Origin: Thunnus maccoyii
Taxonomy: Eukaryota > Chordata > Actinopteri > Scombriformes > Scombridae
Assembly: GCF_910596095.1 (NCBI RefSeq)
Contig: NC_056543.1
Location: 19,545,542 to 19,609,541 of the forward strand
DNA: 64,000 bases
Direction of reading: 5' to 3'
Shown here: positions 1-12,688 of the stretch, piece after piece
How the letters are laid out: the number at the start of each line of letters is the position of its first letter
Numbering within the stretch: position 1 is the first letter of the stretch
The notes under the pieces: generated by a model
What the model was told of the DNA's origin: nothing
Databases searched by the model: none
What the model saw: the letters and a program-made list of their open reading frames with translations, nothing else
Position numbers and translations under genes: made by a program

Positions 1-2229
1 TTAATGAGTAGTTAAGGTGAGGCAACTAAACCACTTGGTTAAGGTATCATGGTTAAATATAAAAAAGTCAAAGGTGAATATACATATATATTCATATATA
101 ACCACTGCTATTGCAAATTAGAGTTGAATTCTTTAATACGGTAGTTGAAATCAATGCTGGTGCAGTCAAAAATAAGAAATGATGTAACTCAAGGGCAAGA
201 AGATAATAGAATTAAAAAGTAAATGGTACATTAATCAAACTCCATCTATGGCCAAGAAATTGCATCAGCAATAGACAGATTTCTGGCAGTTTACAGTGGC
301 CTGTAATTGAAATAAATAAGCCAGTCAGTAAGCCAGCTAATTAAAGAAGAGAATCAATGGATCAGAGCAGAGATCTAATGAAGAAGCCATGTACATCTTA
401 ATGAAAATTTCTCACAACCTCATGCTTGGCCATTTTCTGAAAGTGAGGTTTGAAGCCATAACAATCAGCACCTATTAAGGTAATGTGCTGTGAAGCAGGA
501 GTAATCTTACCTATCAAATCATCAACCTTAATGATGACTTGAAGCTGTGGTTGAATTTTGGCAGAGTGATAAAACACAGTCATCTCTAAATGATGGCATA
601 GAGATGAGGTTATTTAGCGGCATAAAACCCAGTTAGGTGGGAGGCCTGACAGATCTCGTGCTCAGCCCTGCCTCCTCCTCTTCCTCCCACTCTGTGGTGT
701 TGGTACCTCACCTACAAACACTCTGGCCTAAATTTGCAATTTGCATTTGCAAACTTATCTGGTTTCTCTGGGCCTTTTGCTCAGTTACAATTAGACTTGC
801 TGAGTCCATGCTCCATTACCAAGATGACGCTGCTACAGAGTTCAAAGCATTTATTACTTGTACTGGGATGATGAGGGTTAAGACAGAGGCTCTTCCTATT
901 CAGAAGAATAAAAAGCCCCCTAAGAGGTCCTAATACCCTTAAGGTAGATTCCACCTTTGTGTATATGTACACTACTGCTCATCTGTTTAATGAGCTGCTA
1001 TTAGTGAATTAACCTATCTACAGAAATGTCCTTTCTGTTATAAAGTCAATTTGTTTTCTAATGAAAAGCATTGAAATAAAACATGCTATATGAGTTTAGG
1101 TAGATGTAGATATGCCTGGAATACAATCCACCCACTAATCCATCAATAAAGCTCCTCAAGCTTACTGTTTTCATGTAATCCCACGTATTTCTATAGTTGG
1201 AATTCTTCATTGATTTCCTTTGATCCTTTACAATGAAATTCATGAATAAAGCAATGCAGATCTCTATGTTAACATGCTATGATATGGTGGAGTCAACTGT
1301 ATAAAGTATATTTTCCGGTATGTTGTGAAAAGAGTTTGTTATTGTACCAGTCAGGGAGGCTATGATAAACTTTACTGCACCCTTCACATTCATAGTATCT
1401 GGCCCAATGTACTGCGATGGCTGTCTCTCTGGTGGGTAAGTCGCTTAAGTCCTTTCAGAATTCAGTCTGGCAGCATCGCCAAGTTCCGTGTCAAAACTGT
1501 CTTCGAACAGTAAATCTCAACCAGACTCTATAAGCACTCGCATCAGCAGGAAGACTGGTTCTTACATCTAGGACAAAGTGCATGCCAGTATCATAGTTTT
1601 GTGAGTACCACAGGAGATCTTACCCATCTAGCGTACATTCTGAACTGCCTTGCAGCAATTAGGAAATGTAGTGGAACAGAGAGCTGTTGCTAAAAGGAAA
1701 TATTAGTTTATTTCTGACAAATGGTACATCTTTAGCAGTAGTCAGTGATGTGTGTCATCCAGAGCTAGCCCCAGCTGTCTCATTTGACATTGCCTGCAGG
1801 AGTACGAGTGTCAAGTGAGATTTTCAGACAAGTGGGGTCAAACCATCAATTCTCCTGTATGAAGATGGTGACAGATAATTGCTTGCAGCTTTACTTTGTA
1901 AACTTTCAGAGGATGGAGCTGAATTATTATGCTAATTCAGACTGAGTAATTAGGAGACATAGTAATCTAATGGTAGCTCAAAGGGGAATCACTCTGTGAT
2001 GACAAATTATATGATTCATTTGCCACGGCAGAGCTGTAAATGTATCTTTTCACTGTGAGCGAGGAAGGAGGAGGATTACCAGAGCACACACCTGTCATCA
2101 GCAATATGCATTTACATGTACACTGTACAACAACAGTGACAGTTGGGACATGGCATGGGATGAACCAGTTTACATTTAGAAGCCAACCATATGTTAATCT
2201 AATTAAATCAGATCACTAAACTGAAGGCT
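1..2229. other. Non-coding, no gene seen
   Basis: No convincing exon was found. The open frames here are short (60-98 codons) and show no domain. A run of octamer-like motifs lies at 733-751 and a short AT-rich tract near 80-105. The block looks like intergenic or intronic DNA. Confidence 0.6.
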
Positions 2230-2785
2230 AAAAATGACCTGAGCATCATCCTATTATTAAAATTTTGCTTAAAGTGGACATATTATGCACATTTACAGGT
2301 CTCTATTTTTAATCTGGGGCTCTACTGGAATATCTTTGCATGATTTACAGTTAAGAAAACTCCTTATTAAACTTCCTAGTCCTTTATGCAGCCCTTCAGT
2401 TCAACCTCTGTCTGAAACAGGCCGTTTGTCTCGTTAAGGCCCCCTCTCAATGAGCCCACTCTGTTCTGATTGGTTAATTTCCAGAATCTGCTGACTTCCA
2501 GCAGCTACATAAACGAACAATAGTAGTGGGATTTTCTTTTTTTTCTCACGCTTTACTTGAAATATCAACTTCTCAAATACACCTGTACATGTTCGAGTCA
2601 AAATCCGATCAGAAATATGCGAGTGGACAACACAAACAACACAAGGAAAAATTTAGCAACAATCTTAGCAACAAAGGCTACGGAAAGGATTTTTATGGGC
2701 ATGTGAAACAAGATGTTGGCAAGGTAGAAAAAAACGTCACAAACAAAGTTTTCAGAGCATGTTGAAGCCCTAGCTTTTGACCATA
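2230..2785. repeat. Interspersed teleost repeat, unclassified
   Basis: The text of this block (for example the stretch around 2,250-2,520 with a CCAAT-type motif, TCTGATTGG, near 2,465) matches, from memory, a family dispersed in many teleost genomes. I cannot name its class. Its right edge abuts a second repeat. A 79-codon open frame inside it is probably incidental. The edges are approximate. Confidence 0.5.
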
Positions 2786-3250
2786 GACTGTACAAAAATA
2801 ATGGACATAGCCATCATGATGTCACCCATTGACTTGTGCACCCCCGTTCTGAAGCCTCGAGTTTGGCATTTTGACCATTGCCATCTTGGTTTTTAGGAGA
2901 CAGAAGTGATAAGAAGTGACCATATATGGACAAGAGCATGGAGCTGGAGAGGAGCACCCCATGGTCCAACTACAGCACCTTATGCACCTCATGCCGATAG
3001 CGAGTTGTCAATCACAAGGTAGCCACGACTTGAAACTAGCGATTGAGACTATAAACTCATTAGGAAAGTGTTTACTTGGGTAATAAATCAAGTGAGAAGT
3101 AGGATAATTTTCTCATAGAATACTAACAGACTTCTTTTTGGAGCCAGTGGAGTCACCACCTGCTGGCCATTAGAGAGAATACAGGTTTAAGGCACTTCCA
3201 CATTGGCTTCACTTTTCAGACCCAAAGCTACCCACTTGCTTTTCACTTGC
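2781..3250. repeat. Interspersed repeat with the CCATAGACTGTA end
   Basis: It starts at the motif CCATAGACTGTA and ends near CACTTTTCAGACCC. Both ends resemble a short repeat common in fish genomes, in which text equivalent to 'TGGCTTCACTTTT' marks the other end. It directly follows another repeat. No coding capacity is visible. The class is unknown; a non-autonomous DNA element is possible. Confidence 0.5.
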
Positions 3251-5639
3251 AGGGAACATCTCTACATACATTAACCTCAAGTTTTGGAAATTCAACCACA
3301 TTTAACATAGATATCTGACATCATAACAGTATATAAATAACAGAAAACCACAAAAAGCATAAGATGTCCCTTTTAATTATAGTTGACAGTAGTTTAGTAA
3401 CTCATTAATGTCTTCTGTTTCTTGCCCACAGTGGCCGCAACAGTAGATGAGGTGCAGTGTTACAAGAGCACTTCTTTTCCCCTTCGAGACAATTTATTTG
3501 TTAATGAGATGCTGCTAAGAGGCTCATGTCTTTCACCTCTCAGTTGGTTTCCTCAGAGAAAATCAATGTGTCATTTCAGCTTTCAATACCACAAGGTTTT
3601 ATTTCACAAACACAGACCCCTGTGTCAAACCTTTCATATAGAGTGCGAAAAGACAAAAGAAAATAAAGAGATAAGACTGCTGCTACACTACATACATGAA
3701 AACACAGATAAACTTAGATCAGGACACATGACAGAAAGAACTTTCAACCACTTCTTATATATTACACTGTTTTCATTTAATGGTAAAAGTAATGATCATG
3801 GTTGATGGTATAAAGTCTGTCAACACTCAGTATGGCAGACAAACATTAGCCCCCAGATTTACAATGTAGGTATACCACATACACTGTCAGACCAATACAG
3901 TAAGGTGGGTCAAACCTGCATAGATCTGAATGGGTTATGTTACCGCGGGTGACCGAGCTTCACAACTCTCCTCCAAACTGTCATAAGGCAGTGCTCAGCT
4001 TTGGAGAGCAAGAGAGCAACTTTGAAGTACTGTAGCTATAACTACTATGTGCAACTTACACTTCCAGAAACAACACAGATAAATAGGTTATTGTCCTTGA
4101 ATGCAAAACTTACCAAAAGGAATATTTCTTCAAGCAGACGTCATACAGTACGTGTTTGGAGAGAGGTTGTCCTTTGAGGGAGGAATGATTTATGCTCAGA
4201 ACTGAAGAGAAAGCTTTGCTTCTCTTGAAATGCCTTGAGTGAGATAAGACTAAGCCAATGTTTCATGTTTCCATTATAAAACACAAGAATGGCTTGGAAT
4301 GACTTAGCTGCAGTCTTCTCTTCTTTGTCTGTTGGAACATAAAAACATGTAATTTTTAAAAAACGTCCTTCATGTCTTGTAGACACTCTGCCACAGTGGC
4401 ACATAATGTTCTGTCATTTATCTAACATTTCAATTTATACAGTTTAAACTACGCTTCCAACTAGTCAAATAAATAGAGACAGGACAGAAAATGTAATGTG
4501 ACTGTGGTAATCATGCATTAATAAAGCTGATGTTACCATAACAGACAGTGTTTGAGGTAATTGATTACGTCCATTTCATGATGGCAATAGTCTATCAAAT
4601 GTAAGACCAAATTTACCACAAATCAATTTACTATTGGTTTTAATTTGTAATTTCACTTCAAAGTAGGCTATTAATTCATTATTCTAAAGAAGAAATACAT
4701 TGAGGGGATTTCTGTATTGGCTTTTGCTTGATCCGCCATCTGTCATTCAGAAAATCTCTGAAAACATTTGCAGTATTTGTTCTGGAAACAGCTTCCTGTT
4801 TTGTGTTATACAGTAATCCATGTCTGGTGGCAGAATACTATAAACATGCTGTGTGTGAAGGCCATTTTCTGGCAAGGCCTTTTTACTATACAGTGACATA
4901 TAACTGCAATTCACAGTAATGGCTGTTATCTGTGACTGTTGCTCTCTTGATCTGAGTGAAAAATCTACTTGTGAAGGAACTGGTGGAGACTTGGTTAACC
5001 CAAAGGAAAGAACTTTTCAGGACACTGGGATGTCTTACACAGGAACATTAATTGAAGCTCAATTAAGGGGAACAGAGTTACAGTACAAGTGAAAACACTG
5101 TGCAATGCTGATTAATTCTGCTTTCTACTTCCGGACAGGAGTATTTAAACCCTTCACCAAATCCCTAAACCCTTACTACCTCCAAAAAAGGTTATTCTTT
5201 ACTAATCTATGCTTATATTGGGTATTGAACTACAAACAAGACACTATGCTGATTACAGTTAACTGAAGTCAAGTAGTCTGTACATACATCACATGCTATC
5301 CATTCGACAAGGAGACCAGTCTGTCTGCACAAAGAACAGCATATCTCCACCCGACCTTGGTTTCCATAGGACCCAGCCAGCTTTATCAAGACAGCTGCTT
5401 ACCCAAGCTAACCTCAGTAGACAGATAGATGAACCACTTTGACAGAGACAGATCATGACCTACTGCTCCCAGGATAGAAAATGACCATGGAATGACCCAG
5501 GGAACACAAATATTTCCCTCACGCTACTCATGGGATTCCTTACAAAATTCACTATTAGGAACTTCAATCAACATTAAGTAGATATATCCAGCAAGTCTCC
5601 CAAACTAAATGACAAAATTGGCGACAGTGTTTGTTGTTG

Positions 5640-5764
5640 CCTTCCAAAATGACACATATAACTGCTGTCTGGTCTGGCACCCCTATTGGCAGGACTGATT
5701 GTTTGTCAGTACCTTCCAAAACTGCTACAAATGTTGTTGTCTGATCTACCACCACTATTGTTCT
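5640..5764. repeat. Two-copy degenerate tandem repeat, period 72
   Basis: CCTTCCAAAA begins at 5,640 and again at 5,712. Each copy is followed by a matching TGTCTG.TCT block and a C-rich CACC..TATTG block. The period is exactly 72 bp, a multiple of three, so the minus-strand open frame stays open and shows a repeated peptide pattern (DQT...V.VLEG). I see no gene context, so I read it as a decayed minisatellite. Confidence 0.55.
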
Positions 5765-6543
5765 GGTTTGGCTAGAGTTAGCTAAAAACATACTTTTTAA
5801 TAAAGTTAGGAAAAGATCATGCTTTGGATTGGTTATGTGCACAGAGATGTATCACCTGACTCTGCAGTTCCCCCCTAAGCACTTTGGTGTCTTTCAGTTG
5901 ATTGTTTTAGTTTTACAGCTGACAACTTTACTGTTAAGGTTCAGTCTCACTGCTCTTTTTTCCAGCAGCAGCAGGTAGTGGTTTTCAGCTCACTGTTTAG
6001 AAAAATGCTAATATAAGTTGAAGTTGGCATTTCATATAATTCCATAAAGATAACATATATAGGCTTTAGTGGGTCAGTTCTTATAAGAATTTGAAGTATT
6101 TTACTGATTAAGATTATTGCACATCAGAAAAACACAAATGTGGGAACAGCACAAGATAGTTTTGTGGTGCCACTGTCCATGAATGGGACCATAAGCCCCA
6201 GATGGTACATTTTGGATTGTTCACACCATATAATACTGATGGAATACACACAGATGTTTCACCAGCATTTGCCCTGTGCGGCCTTTCTACAACCAAAACC
6301 CAAGAGATTGTGGCCAATTTCATAACTATCCAGCCTTTCTAAATCCATAAAAAGGCATTATGTTCCTCTATACTGCAGTTTGTACAGAGAACCCTCAAAA
6401 GAGACAGATGCAACACTACAGGTATATCCTGAAAAAACACCATTTGATGTGGTTGACAAAAGACTGCTTAGGAAGTACACAATCACAAATACAGTAAAAC
6501 ACTGTAATAGTACAGACTAGATACCACTATCTATTCTGTAATT

Positions 6544-6602
6544 GCCCTGAAATTGTCTCTCAGACTGCAGGGAGCCCTGAAATTGTCTCTCAGACTGCAG
6601 GG
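6544..6602. repeat. Perfect 30-bp tandem duplication
   Basis: The unit beginning GCCCTGAAATTGTCTC occurs at 6,544 and again at 6,574 with no difference over about 29 bases. This points to a recent slippage or duplication event in otherwise unique DNA. Confidence 0.85.
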
Positions 6603-8609
6603 CCAGAAAACTGTAGAGGATTTGGTGCTTCAACATCTGCAGCGCTGAAACCTCTGCCAGTACGATCTTACTGGCCTGCCTACTGGGAATTAGTTTAGCA
6701 GATGAAAAAAGATTGGAGAGGTTTTTTAAGCCAAAGGGAACTTTGACTCCCCAAGGACAGGGAATGAGAGACAGGTGACAGTAGGGGTGAGTGAAAATAG
6801 GACACAGATTGGTAGCTGTGAAGTAGTGTGGTTAAAGACATTTTACGTGATTTAGCTGCCCAGTATATAACCACAGCAGTGTTCTTTCTTGTGCACATTG
6901 CCTTTGGGGCCCTATTTGAGAGTGAAGCTTCACACAATCATCCCCAAACTGGCCTATATTTTACAAGGACGTTTTTGGAGATGTATGTAACAATGTCCAT
7001 ATTTAGCTTGAAACCATTGTTCTCTTCCCAGTTCCTGTTTCCACTCTATTATTACACAACATAGGTGTAATTAAACTGTAATACCATTGCGGAAGCAGTT
7101 TTAATATAAGTACAGAGCGACAGCATGACACTACAGAGTGCATAAAACAGAATACTGGTGAAATCAAGTGCCAACATCTGCCTGATTTCTTGTTTTCCAG
7201 AAAGCTTATGCTATGAAAGTGACATAAGTTCATACAAATTCTAAAAGCTACTCAATATAAAAGTGCATTTGATATAGTACTGCTATCAAGGGTTTTCAAA
7301 CTTTTCTATTGTAACTTTTTAAGAGATCATTTATTTTCGATTATGTTTGTATTAGCAACTCAGCATTACTAATAGTGTTATTAATACTGGAAATAAATCA
7401 CAAGGGTAGATCTTGACATCGTAACAGATCAAATGTGTGTACAGTATATTAAGCAGGCAAGAGATTGTTTCCTACAGTATTCTCGGATGGACATTCTTTG
7501 AATTCTATCCATGTCTCGCTTCACAAGCCACATACTGTAGTCAGCAAGTGTTCTGGCACAAAAGATTGTGATTAAGCTCCTTGTGAAAACTCCTCATCAA
7601 CCTGCTCAGAAAATTAATTGTTTTTCATGGCTAATTCAAAAGTGCATTAGCATAAATTGACAGCTGCGGTGTGCCATATGCATGCGTAAAATTGGAGTTC
7701 ATTCTCCGGTCGGGCACGATCCCGGAGATAGAGCCATGGTTAACTCACAGAGGTCAGCTGAAGGTACAGACCCCTGTCAGAGAGAATGCCAGCGGTGAAT
7801 TGCAACCTCAGCAGCATGGCTGACATAGGCTTTTTTGTGTCTGTTAGCAGAATTAAACAATCCCTTGAGACATAACATCCACACACACAAGGTCCCCTCT
7901 GAATATTCAATTAGTTTTACAAGTACTTAGAGGAGCTAACCAGGTTTCTCTAAAAGCAGTCACATACTGATAACCATGAAAGTAGTACTTGTACAGAGGT
8001 CTCTGGGTTTAAGACTCTTCAGAATAAAAAACAAATTAATCTGCTCAATTGTGGCCATCATGAGTGGCAAATGTTATTGGTAGTTATGAGTGGACACAAT
8101 GGGGGTTATGTAATTACTATCAGGATGAGACTCTGGACTTACAATGTGTTGATTAAGGGTTTGACCCTGTCTGCACTGGTGGTTATTAAATGCTGATGAA
8201 ACCAACAACAGCCAAACCTTCATGAAGAAAGACTCATTATTAAACTTAAGCATAGCTCTTTGTCTATAATCCTTGAAAAATTTGTAACAAAAATTGTACC
8301 TGGGAACAAATTTAATCATGCACCAATGGACAACCATAAGTCCAATCCTCAAGGAATCATAACATATTGATTCTTTTGTTTCTTGTTTAATCTTGGTTGT
8401 TACTAAGAGGAAAGGAGGGCACATTTCATCCAAACAACGAAGGAACAGTCAGTGGTTAATTTGGCTGTGGTGTCCTATGTCATCTCCACTAATGCAGAGG
8501 ACAGTGAGGGCAGTAACTGCTCACAATAAAAGGTCAGTTTTGCATAAGCCTGGGCTGAAAAATACCAGTCATGTGTTAAGGGGCAAGTAAAATTTTTATC
8601 CCTGGATGA

Positions 8610-8680
8610 AGAGAGAAAGATAGAGAGAGAGAGAGAGGGAGAGAGAAAGAGAGAGAGTGAGAGCAAGAGAGAGAGAGAGG
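8610..8680. repeat. Interrupted (GA)n tract
   Basis: A purine-only stretch of mostly GA dinucleotides with AAAG and GGGA interruptions. No gene association is visible. Confidence 0.9.
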
Positions 8681-9597
8681 CTGAACTCTGAATACAGAGT
8701 AGGCTGAAATAGGACAATACAATCAAGCAGAAAGCCCAACACATCCACCAAAGAGCACTTTTGTGCTAGGAGGATTGTGTCTCAATTAAACTCTGCCTTT
8801 GAGTGACTTGAGACAAATGGCATCTGCAAAGAGACAAGCATTCATCTCTTGTGGTTATGACTAACAGCTCATGAACAGATATTCTCTTATCACCATCTCA
8901 TAGCAAATGTAATATGATGACATGTCCCAAACATATTGAAATATTTAGTAACCTGAGAATGCCATCAGATGTTTTGATTTGTTCAGTATGACTCTATTAC
9001 TCTTCATCCCTTATGATTTCTACTCTAATATGGCTGACAAGAGCAATCAAGTGAGACTATTCTTTACCGCAATTAGACTTTTTGACAATTTCTTTTATGG
9101 ACGTTAATGAAATGTCTTTTAGCTTCCTTTAGGTTTGACAAGAGTGTAATTCATATGACAGATGTAGACTCAATGTGCTTAAAGATTTTTAAAAAATAGA
9201 TGAGCATCATCCATGACAAAAAAATAAGATAAGAAAGTATTACATATATAAAACATATAGAATAAAAAGGTGAATAAGATAAGAAGGTATCGTTATTATT
9301 ATTAAAAAGCAAATAATAATAATGATACTGATTCTAAAAGAAAAGTTTTACCCATTAACTACATACTTTAAACCTAACTAAAATCTTGTGAAAACAGATA
9401 TGTTTTTAATCTGCTTTTAAAAGAAGACACTATTGTAGCAGACTTTATGTGGTAGAGAATTCCAGAGAGTAGGACCATAATGACTGAAGGCACTTTAAAC
9501 TGCTTTAGAATTTATTCCCAGTATAGTGAGGAGACCTTTGCTTGATGATCTAAGGAATCTGTCCAGTATGTCCTCAGTGAGCATGTCAACAACATAA

Positions 9598-10513
9598 GGC
9601 AAGGCAAGTTTATTTATATAGAACATTTCAGCAGCAAGGCAATTCAGTGTGCTTTACATGAAATGCTAAAAGCATTGAGATAAAGTGCAAAAGGAACACA
9701 CCATAAAAGGACATTTAAATACATTTAAAATCAGTCATTAAATAGTTAAGGGAATCGATTAAAAACATAGATAAAATAGATAAAACAAGATAAAATAGAA
9801 TAAGACAGAGAAAATACAAGAATAAAAGTTACACTGCAGTGTAAGAAATGAATAATTATTTGATTTAATAAAAGGCAGCAGACAGAAAAGTCTTCAGCCT
9901 TGATTTAAAAGAACTCAGAGATACAGCAGACCTGCATTTTTCTGGGAGTTTGTCCCAGACACCCTGAGAGGTCTGGTTGGTTCATAAAGTAGCAGAAGAT
10001 CAGGAATAAACCATTCGGTGGTTTGTTAACCAACAGCAGTATTTTATCAATTCTTTGACAGACAGGAAGCCAATGTAATGATCTGAGAACTGGAGTGATA
10101 TGATCCACTTTCTTGGTCTTAGTGAGGACTTGAGCAGCAGTGTTCTGAATCCAGAAGCAGCTGTCTGATCAACTTTTTAGGGAGACCTGTGAAGACACTG
10201 CTATAGTAGTCGAGTCTACTGAAGATAAAGGCATGGACAATTTTTTCCAAATCCTGCTGAGACATAAGTCCTTTAATCCTTGGTATATTCTTACAGTGAT
10301 AGTGGGATGACTTTGTAATTATCTTCATGTGGCTGTTGAAATTCAGGTGAGTCCATAACTACACCAAGATTTCTCGCTTTGATTGTGGTTTTTAACATCA
10401 CTGGTTGCAGCTGAGTGACTTTTAATTGTTCTTCTTTGGCTCCAAAAACAATTAATTCAGATTTGTCTTTGTTTAATTGAAGAAAAGCATAGGAAGGAAC
10501 TAAGCCGTCCATA
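9598..10513 (-). mobile_element. Second L2-type LINE copy, 5' truncated, nested
   Basis: On the minus strand this begins inside the RT (FLQLNKDKSELIVFGAKEEQ at about 10,465-10,400), a motif also present in the larger copy (FLQLNKDQTEILL). It runs through RLDYYSSVFTGLPKKLI and VDHITPVLRSLHWLP (about 10,200-10,060), the usual C terminus of L2 ORF2, to an A/T-rich 3' region. It ends near 9,600 with a TTTATTTATATAG block and short GGCAA repeats, the typical 3' end. Open frames are broken. The strand is the same as the outer element. Truncation at the 5' end fits target-primed reverse transcription. Confidence 0.75.
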
Positions 10514-10850
10514 GATTAAAAAAAGAAAGAAGTATTTTAAAATCAATTCTTTGTTTTACTAGGAGCCAGCAAAAAGAAGTTAAATTTGTGTTCAAACCTT
10601 TTGGTTTTAGTTAATACTCTGCCTGCAGCATTCTGAATGAGCTGGACTTTATTTAACACCTGCTTTGTCACTCTAGCAAAAAGTGCATGACAGTAATCTA
10701 GTCTATTAGAAATAAATGCACGGAACAGCTTTTCAGAGTCTGACTGTGACAGGAAGCATCTTACTTAAGATATATTTCTGAGATGATAAAAGGTAGTCTT
10801 GGAGATATTAGATATGTGTGTCAGGAAATTTTTGGTGTGCTCACAAGGTT

Positions 10851-11666
10851 TTACTGAGGGGGAGATAACAAAGAGTGAATCTGGCGCCTCAAAGCCTTGG
10901 GACTTACTAAAAGAATCTCTGTTTGGTCCTTATTTAGCTGTAAAAAAGATGTGGCCGTCCAATATTTGATATTTGCAATGCATTGGATGAGGTCATTCAT
11001 TGGGCTACGGTTGTCAGTAGAAACAGATATGTATAACTGTGTGTCATCAGCATAGGAGTGATATGAAATATTGTATTGCTGAATGATGGACCCAAGTGGG
11101 AACATATACAAATTAAACATTAATGGACCAAGAATTGATCCTTGAGGGACTACATATGGACTGCCAACTTCAATTGATTCAAACTTACCAATAGAAATGG
11201 AAAAAGATTTTCCAGTAAGATAAGAAGAAAGCCAATTAAGATTTTTGCCTCTAGGGCCTAAAAAGTGTTTTAGGCGATGAGGAAGAATTATACGGTCAAC
11301 TGTGTTGAAGGCTGCGCTGAGGTCAAGAAGTACAAGAATAGAAACTTTATGGTTGTCTGAGCTCATTGTAAGATCATTAACAACTCTGACCAGGGCCGTT
11401 TCTGTACTGTGGTTAACTCTAAAACCAGACTGGTAAACGATAAACAAATTGTTATATGACTGATACATATGAAATTGTTGGTATACAACCTTTTCAAGAT
11501 TTTTTCCCAGGAATGGCAGGTTTGAAATTGGTCTGTAGTTCTCAAAAACACATGGATCAAGATTACTCTTTTTCAACAATGGTGTTATAATAGCATGTTT
11601 GAGATTGGTGGGGAAGATTCCAGAGATAAGGGAGGCATTAACAATCTCAAGCACATCATCTACCAA
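10851..11666 (-). pseudogene. L2 reverse transcriptase fragment
   Basis: A 271-codon open frame covers most of the RT domain. Early in the frame is the NYRPISNLP motif (about residues 43-51), followed by the first catalytic Asp region (LDLSAAFNTVD), then PQGSILGPL and the YADD box with both catalytic aspartates. The canonical F.TVDH of related elements reads FNTVD here. The frame continues to FLQLNKDQTE and ends at a stop soon after, while conserved sequence continues in other frames to about 10,550. The endonuclease is upstream in different frames. It is an enzymatic core left by a dead element, with no host role suggested. Confidence 0.85.
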
Positions 11667-11799
11667 ACAGATGACAATTTAGTAGGCACTGGGTCAAGAG
11701 CACAGGTTGTAGAAATTAACTGCTGCACCACTTCTTGTAGTTCACTACGCTGGATAAGAGCAAAGTTGGACAGAGTGTGGGCAACATGGCACTGAGTTA

Positions 11800-12400
11800 A
11801 GACTATACTATAGGGCAATGATCACTAATTCCTAGCTCAAAGACACCACAGGCAATCAGTTTGTCAATCCTATTGGAAAAGATTAAATCAATTAGGGTAG
11901 ACCTTGAGTAATCTTCCAAATTTGGCCTAGTGGGTTCTGTAATCACCTGGGATAAATTGAGGTTACTACTAATCTCCTTGAGATAATCAGATGTATTATT
12001 CAGCCAATTCAGATCAAAGTCACCAACAACAATTAATTCAGCATCAGAATACTGAGAGAGTAGATCTACTATTTTGTCAGTGGAACTTGTATCAGCAGAT
12101 GGGGGTTTATTGACTCCTACAACATACTGAATTAGGCTCTAACTGAACTGTCAGCGCAAGAAATTCAAAATATATTGGTATGGTGACAGCATTTAGAAAT
12201 GTTACAGAGAAACCTGATTTAACATATAAAACCACTCCACCTCCCCTTCCAATTCTGTCTATTCTATATAAGTTGTAATCCTTTAGAGCTACATCCAAGT
12301 CACTGACACTCTTTAGTTTCACTTAGCACCAAGATATCAGGATCACTATGAGACCTATTATATTTACATGATCTAACTTCTGAAGTAAACTTCAAATATT
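11800..12400 (-). pseudogene. L2 endonuclease, frame-broken
   Basis: Minus-strand translations give, in order, DILVLSET (with a frameshift right after it), RIGRGGGVVLYVKSGF (within 12,322-12,107), a stretch with DAELIVVGDFDLNW (about 12,000-12,050), and GISDHCP near 11,815. These are landmarks of the exonuclease-endonuclease-phosphatase fold used by LINEs to nick target DNA. The pieces are spread over at least two frames, so no functional product is expected. Confidence 0.75.
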
Positions 12401-12688
12401 TAAATGAATTATCCCTGGGCCGTTTCTGTTCCTAAAGGTAATAAGGTTAAATAGAGTGTTTGGAGTGGGATCAGAAGTAGCAATAGAAGGCTGGAGGGGG
12501 ATTGTAATTAAATTAGAGGCAGGAACAGTACAATTTGAATAATGAATAGGGTATCTAACAGTAATTTGAATAGGAATGATTGAAGGAGTAATATATTGTT
12601 CAACCTTGGGGATGATTAGAGGTTTAAAATCAGATACATGTGACAGCCCAAGCCTGGACTGGAGGGTGAAGGCCTTAGCGGGTACCAA
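12392..12688 (-). pseudogene. N-terminal region of the L2 open frame
   Basis: This open frame ends in FRNRNGPGIIHLNI, a sequence that leads into the endonuclease domain in L2-type elements. Matching reading continues upstream to about 12,940. The first 80 residues are proline- and isoleucine-rich and show no domain. It belongs to the same element as the endonuclease and RT fragments. Confidence 0.55.

Larger units (their letters stand above)
3251..9389. other. Non-coding, simple repeats only
   Basis: No gene is supported. Open frames of up to 127 codons (3,422-3,805) and 119 codons (8,074-8,433, minus) have no recognisable domain and are of the size expected by chance in AT-rich DNA. The block contains a 30-bp perfect tandem duplication at 6,544-6,602, a 72-bp-period degenerate duplication at 5,640-5,764, a GA-rich tract at 8,610-8,680, and a compositionally distinct stretch at about 7,610-7,830 that could be a regulatory element. 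Confidence 0.55.

Noticed and set aside
2588..2600. tRNA B-box-like GTTCGAGTC
   Set aside because: No A box at the right distance and no cloverleaf pairing could be drawn; it lies inside an interspersed repeat.
3422..3805. 127-codon plus-strand frame
   Set aside because: Starts without a good ATG context, has no domain, and lies in non-coding DNA near repeats.
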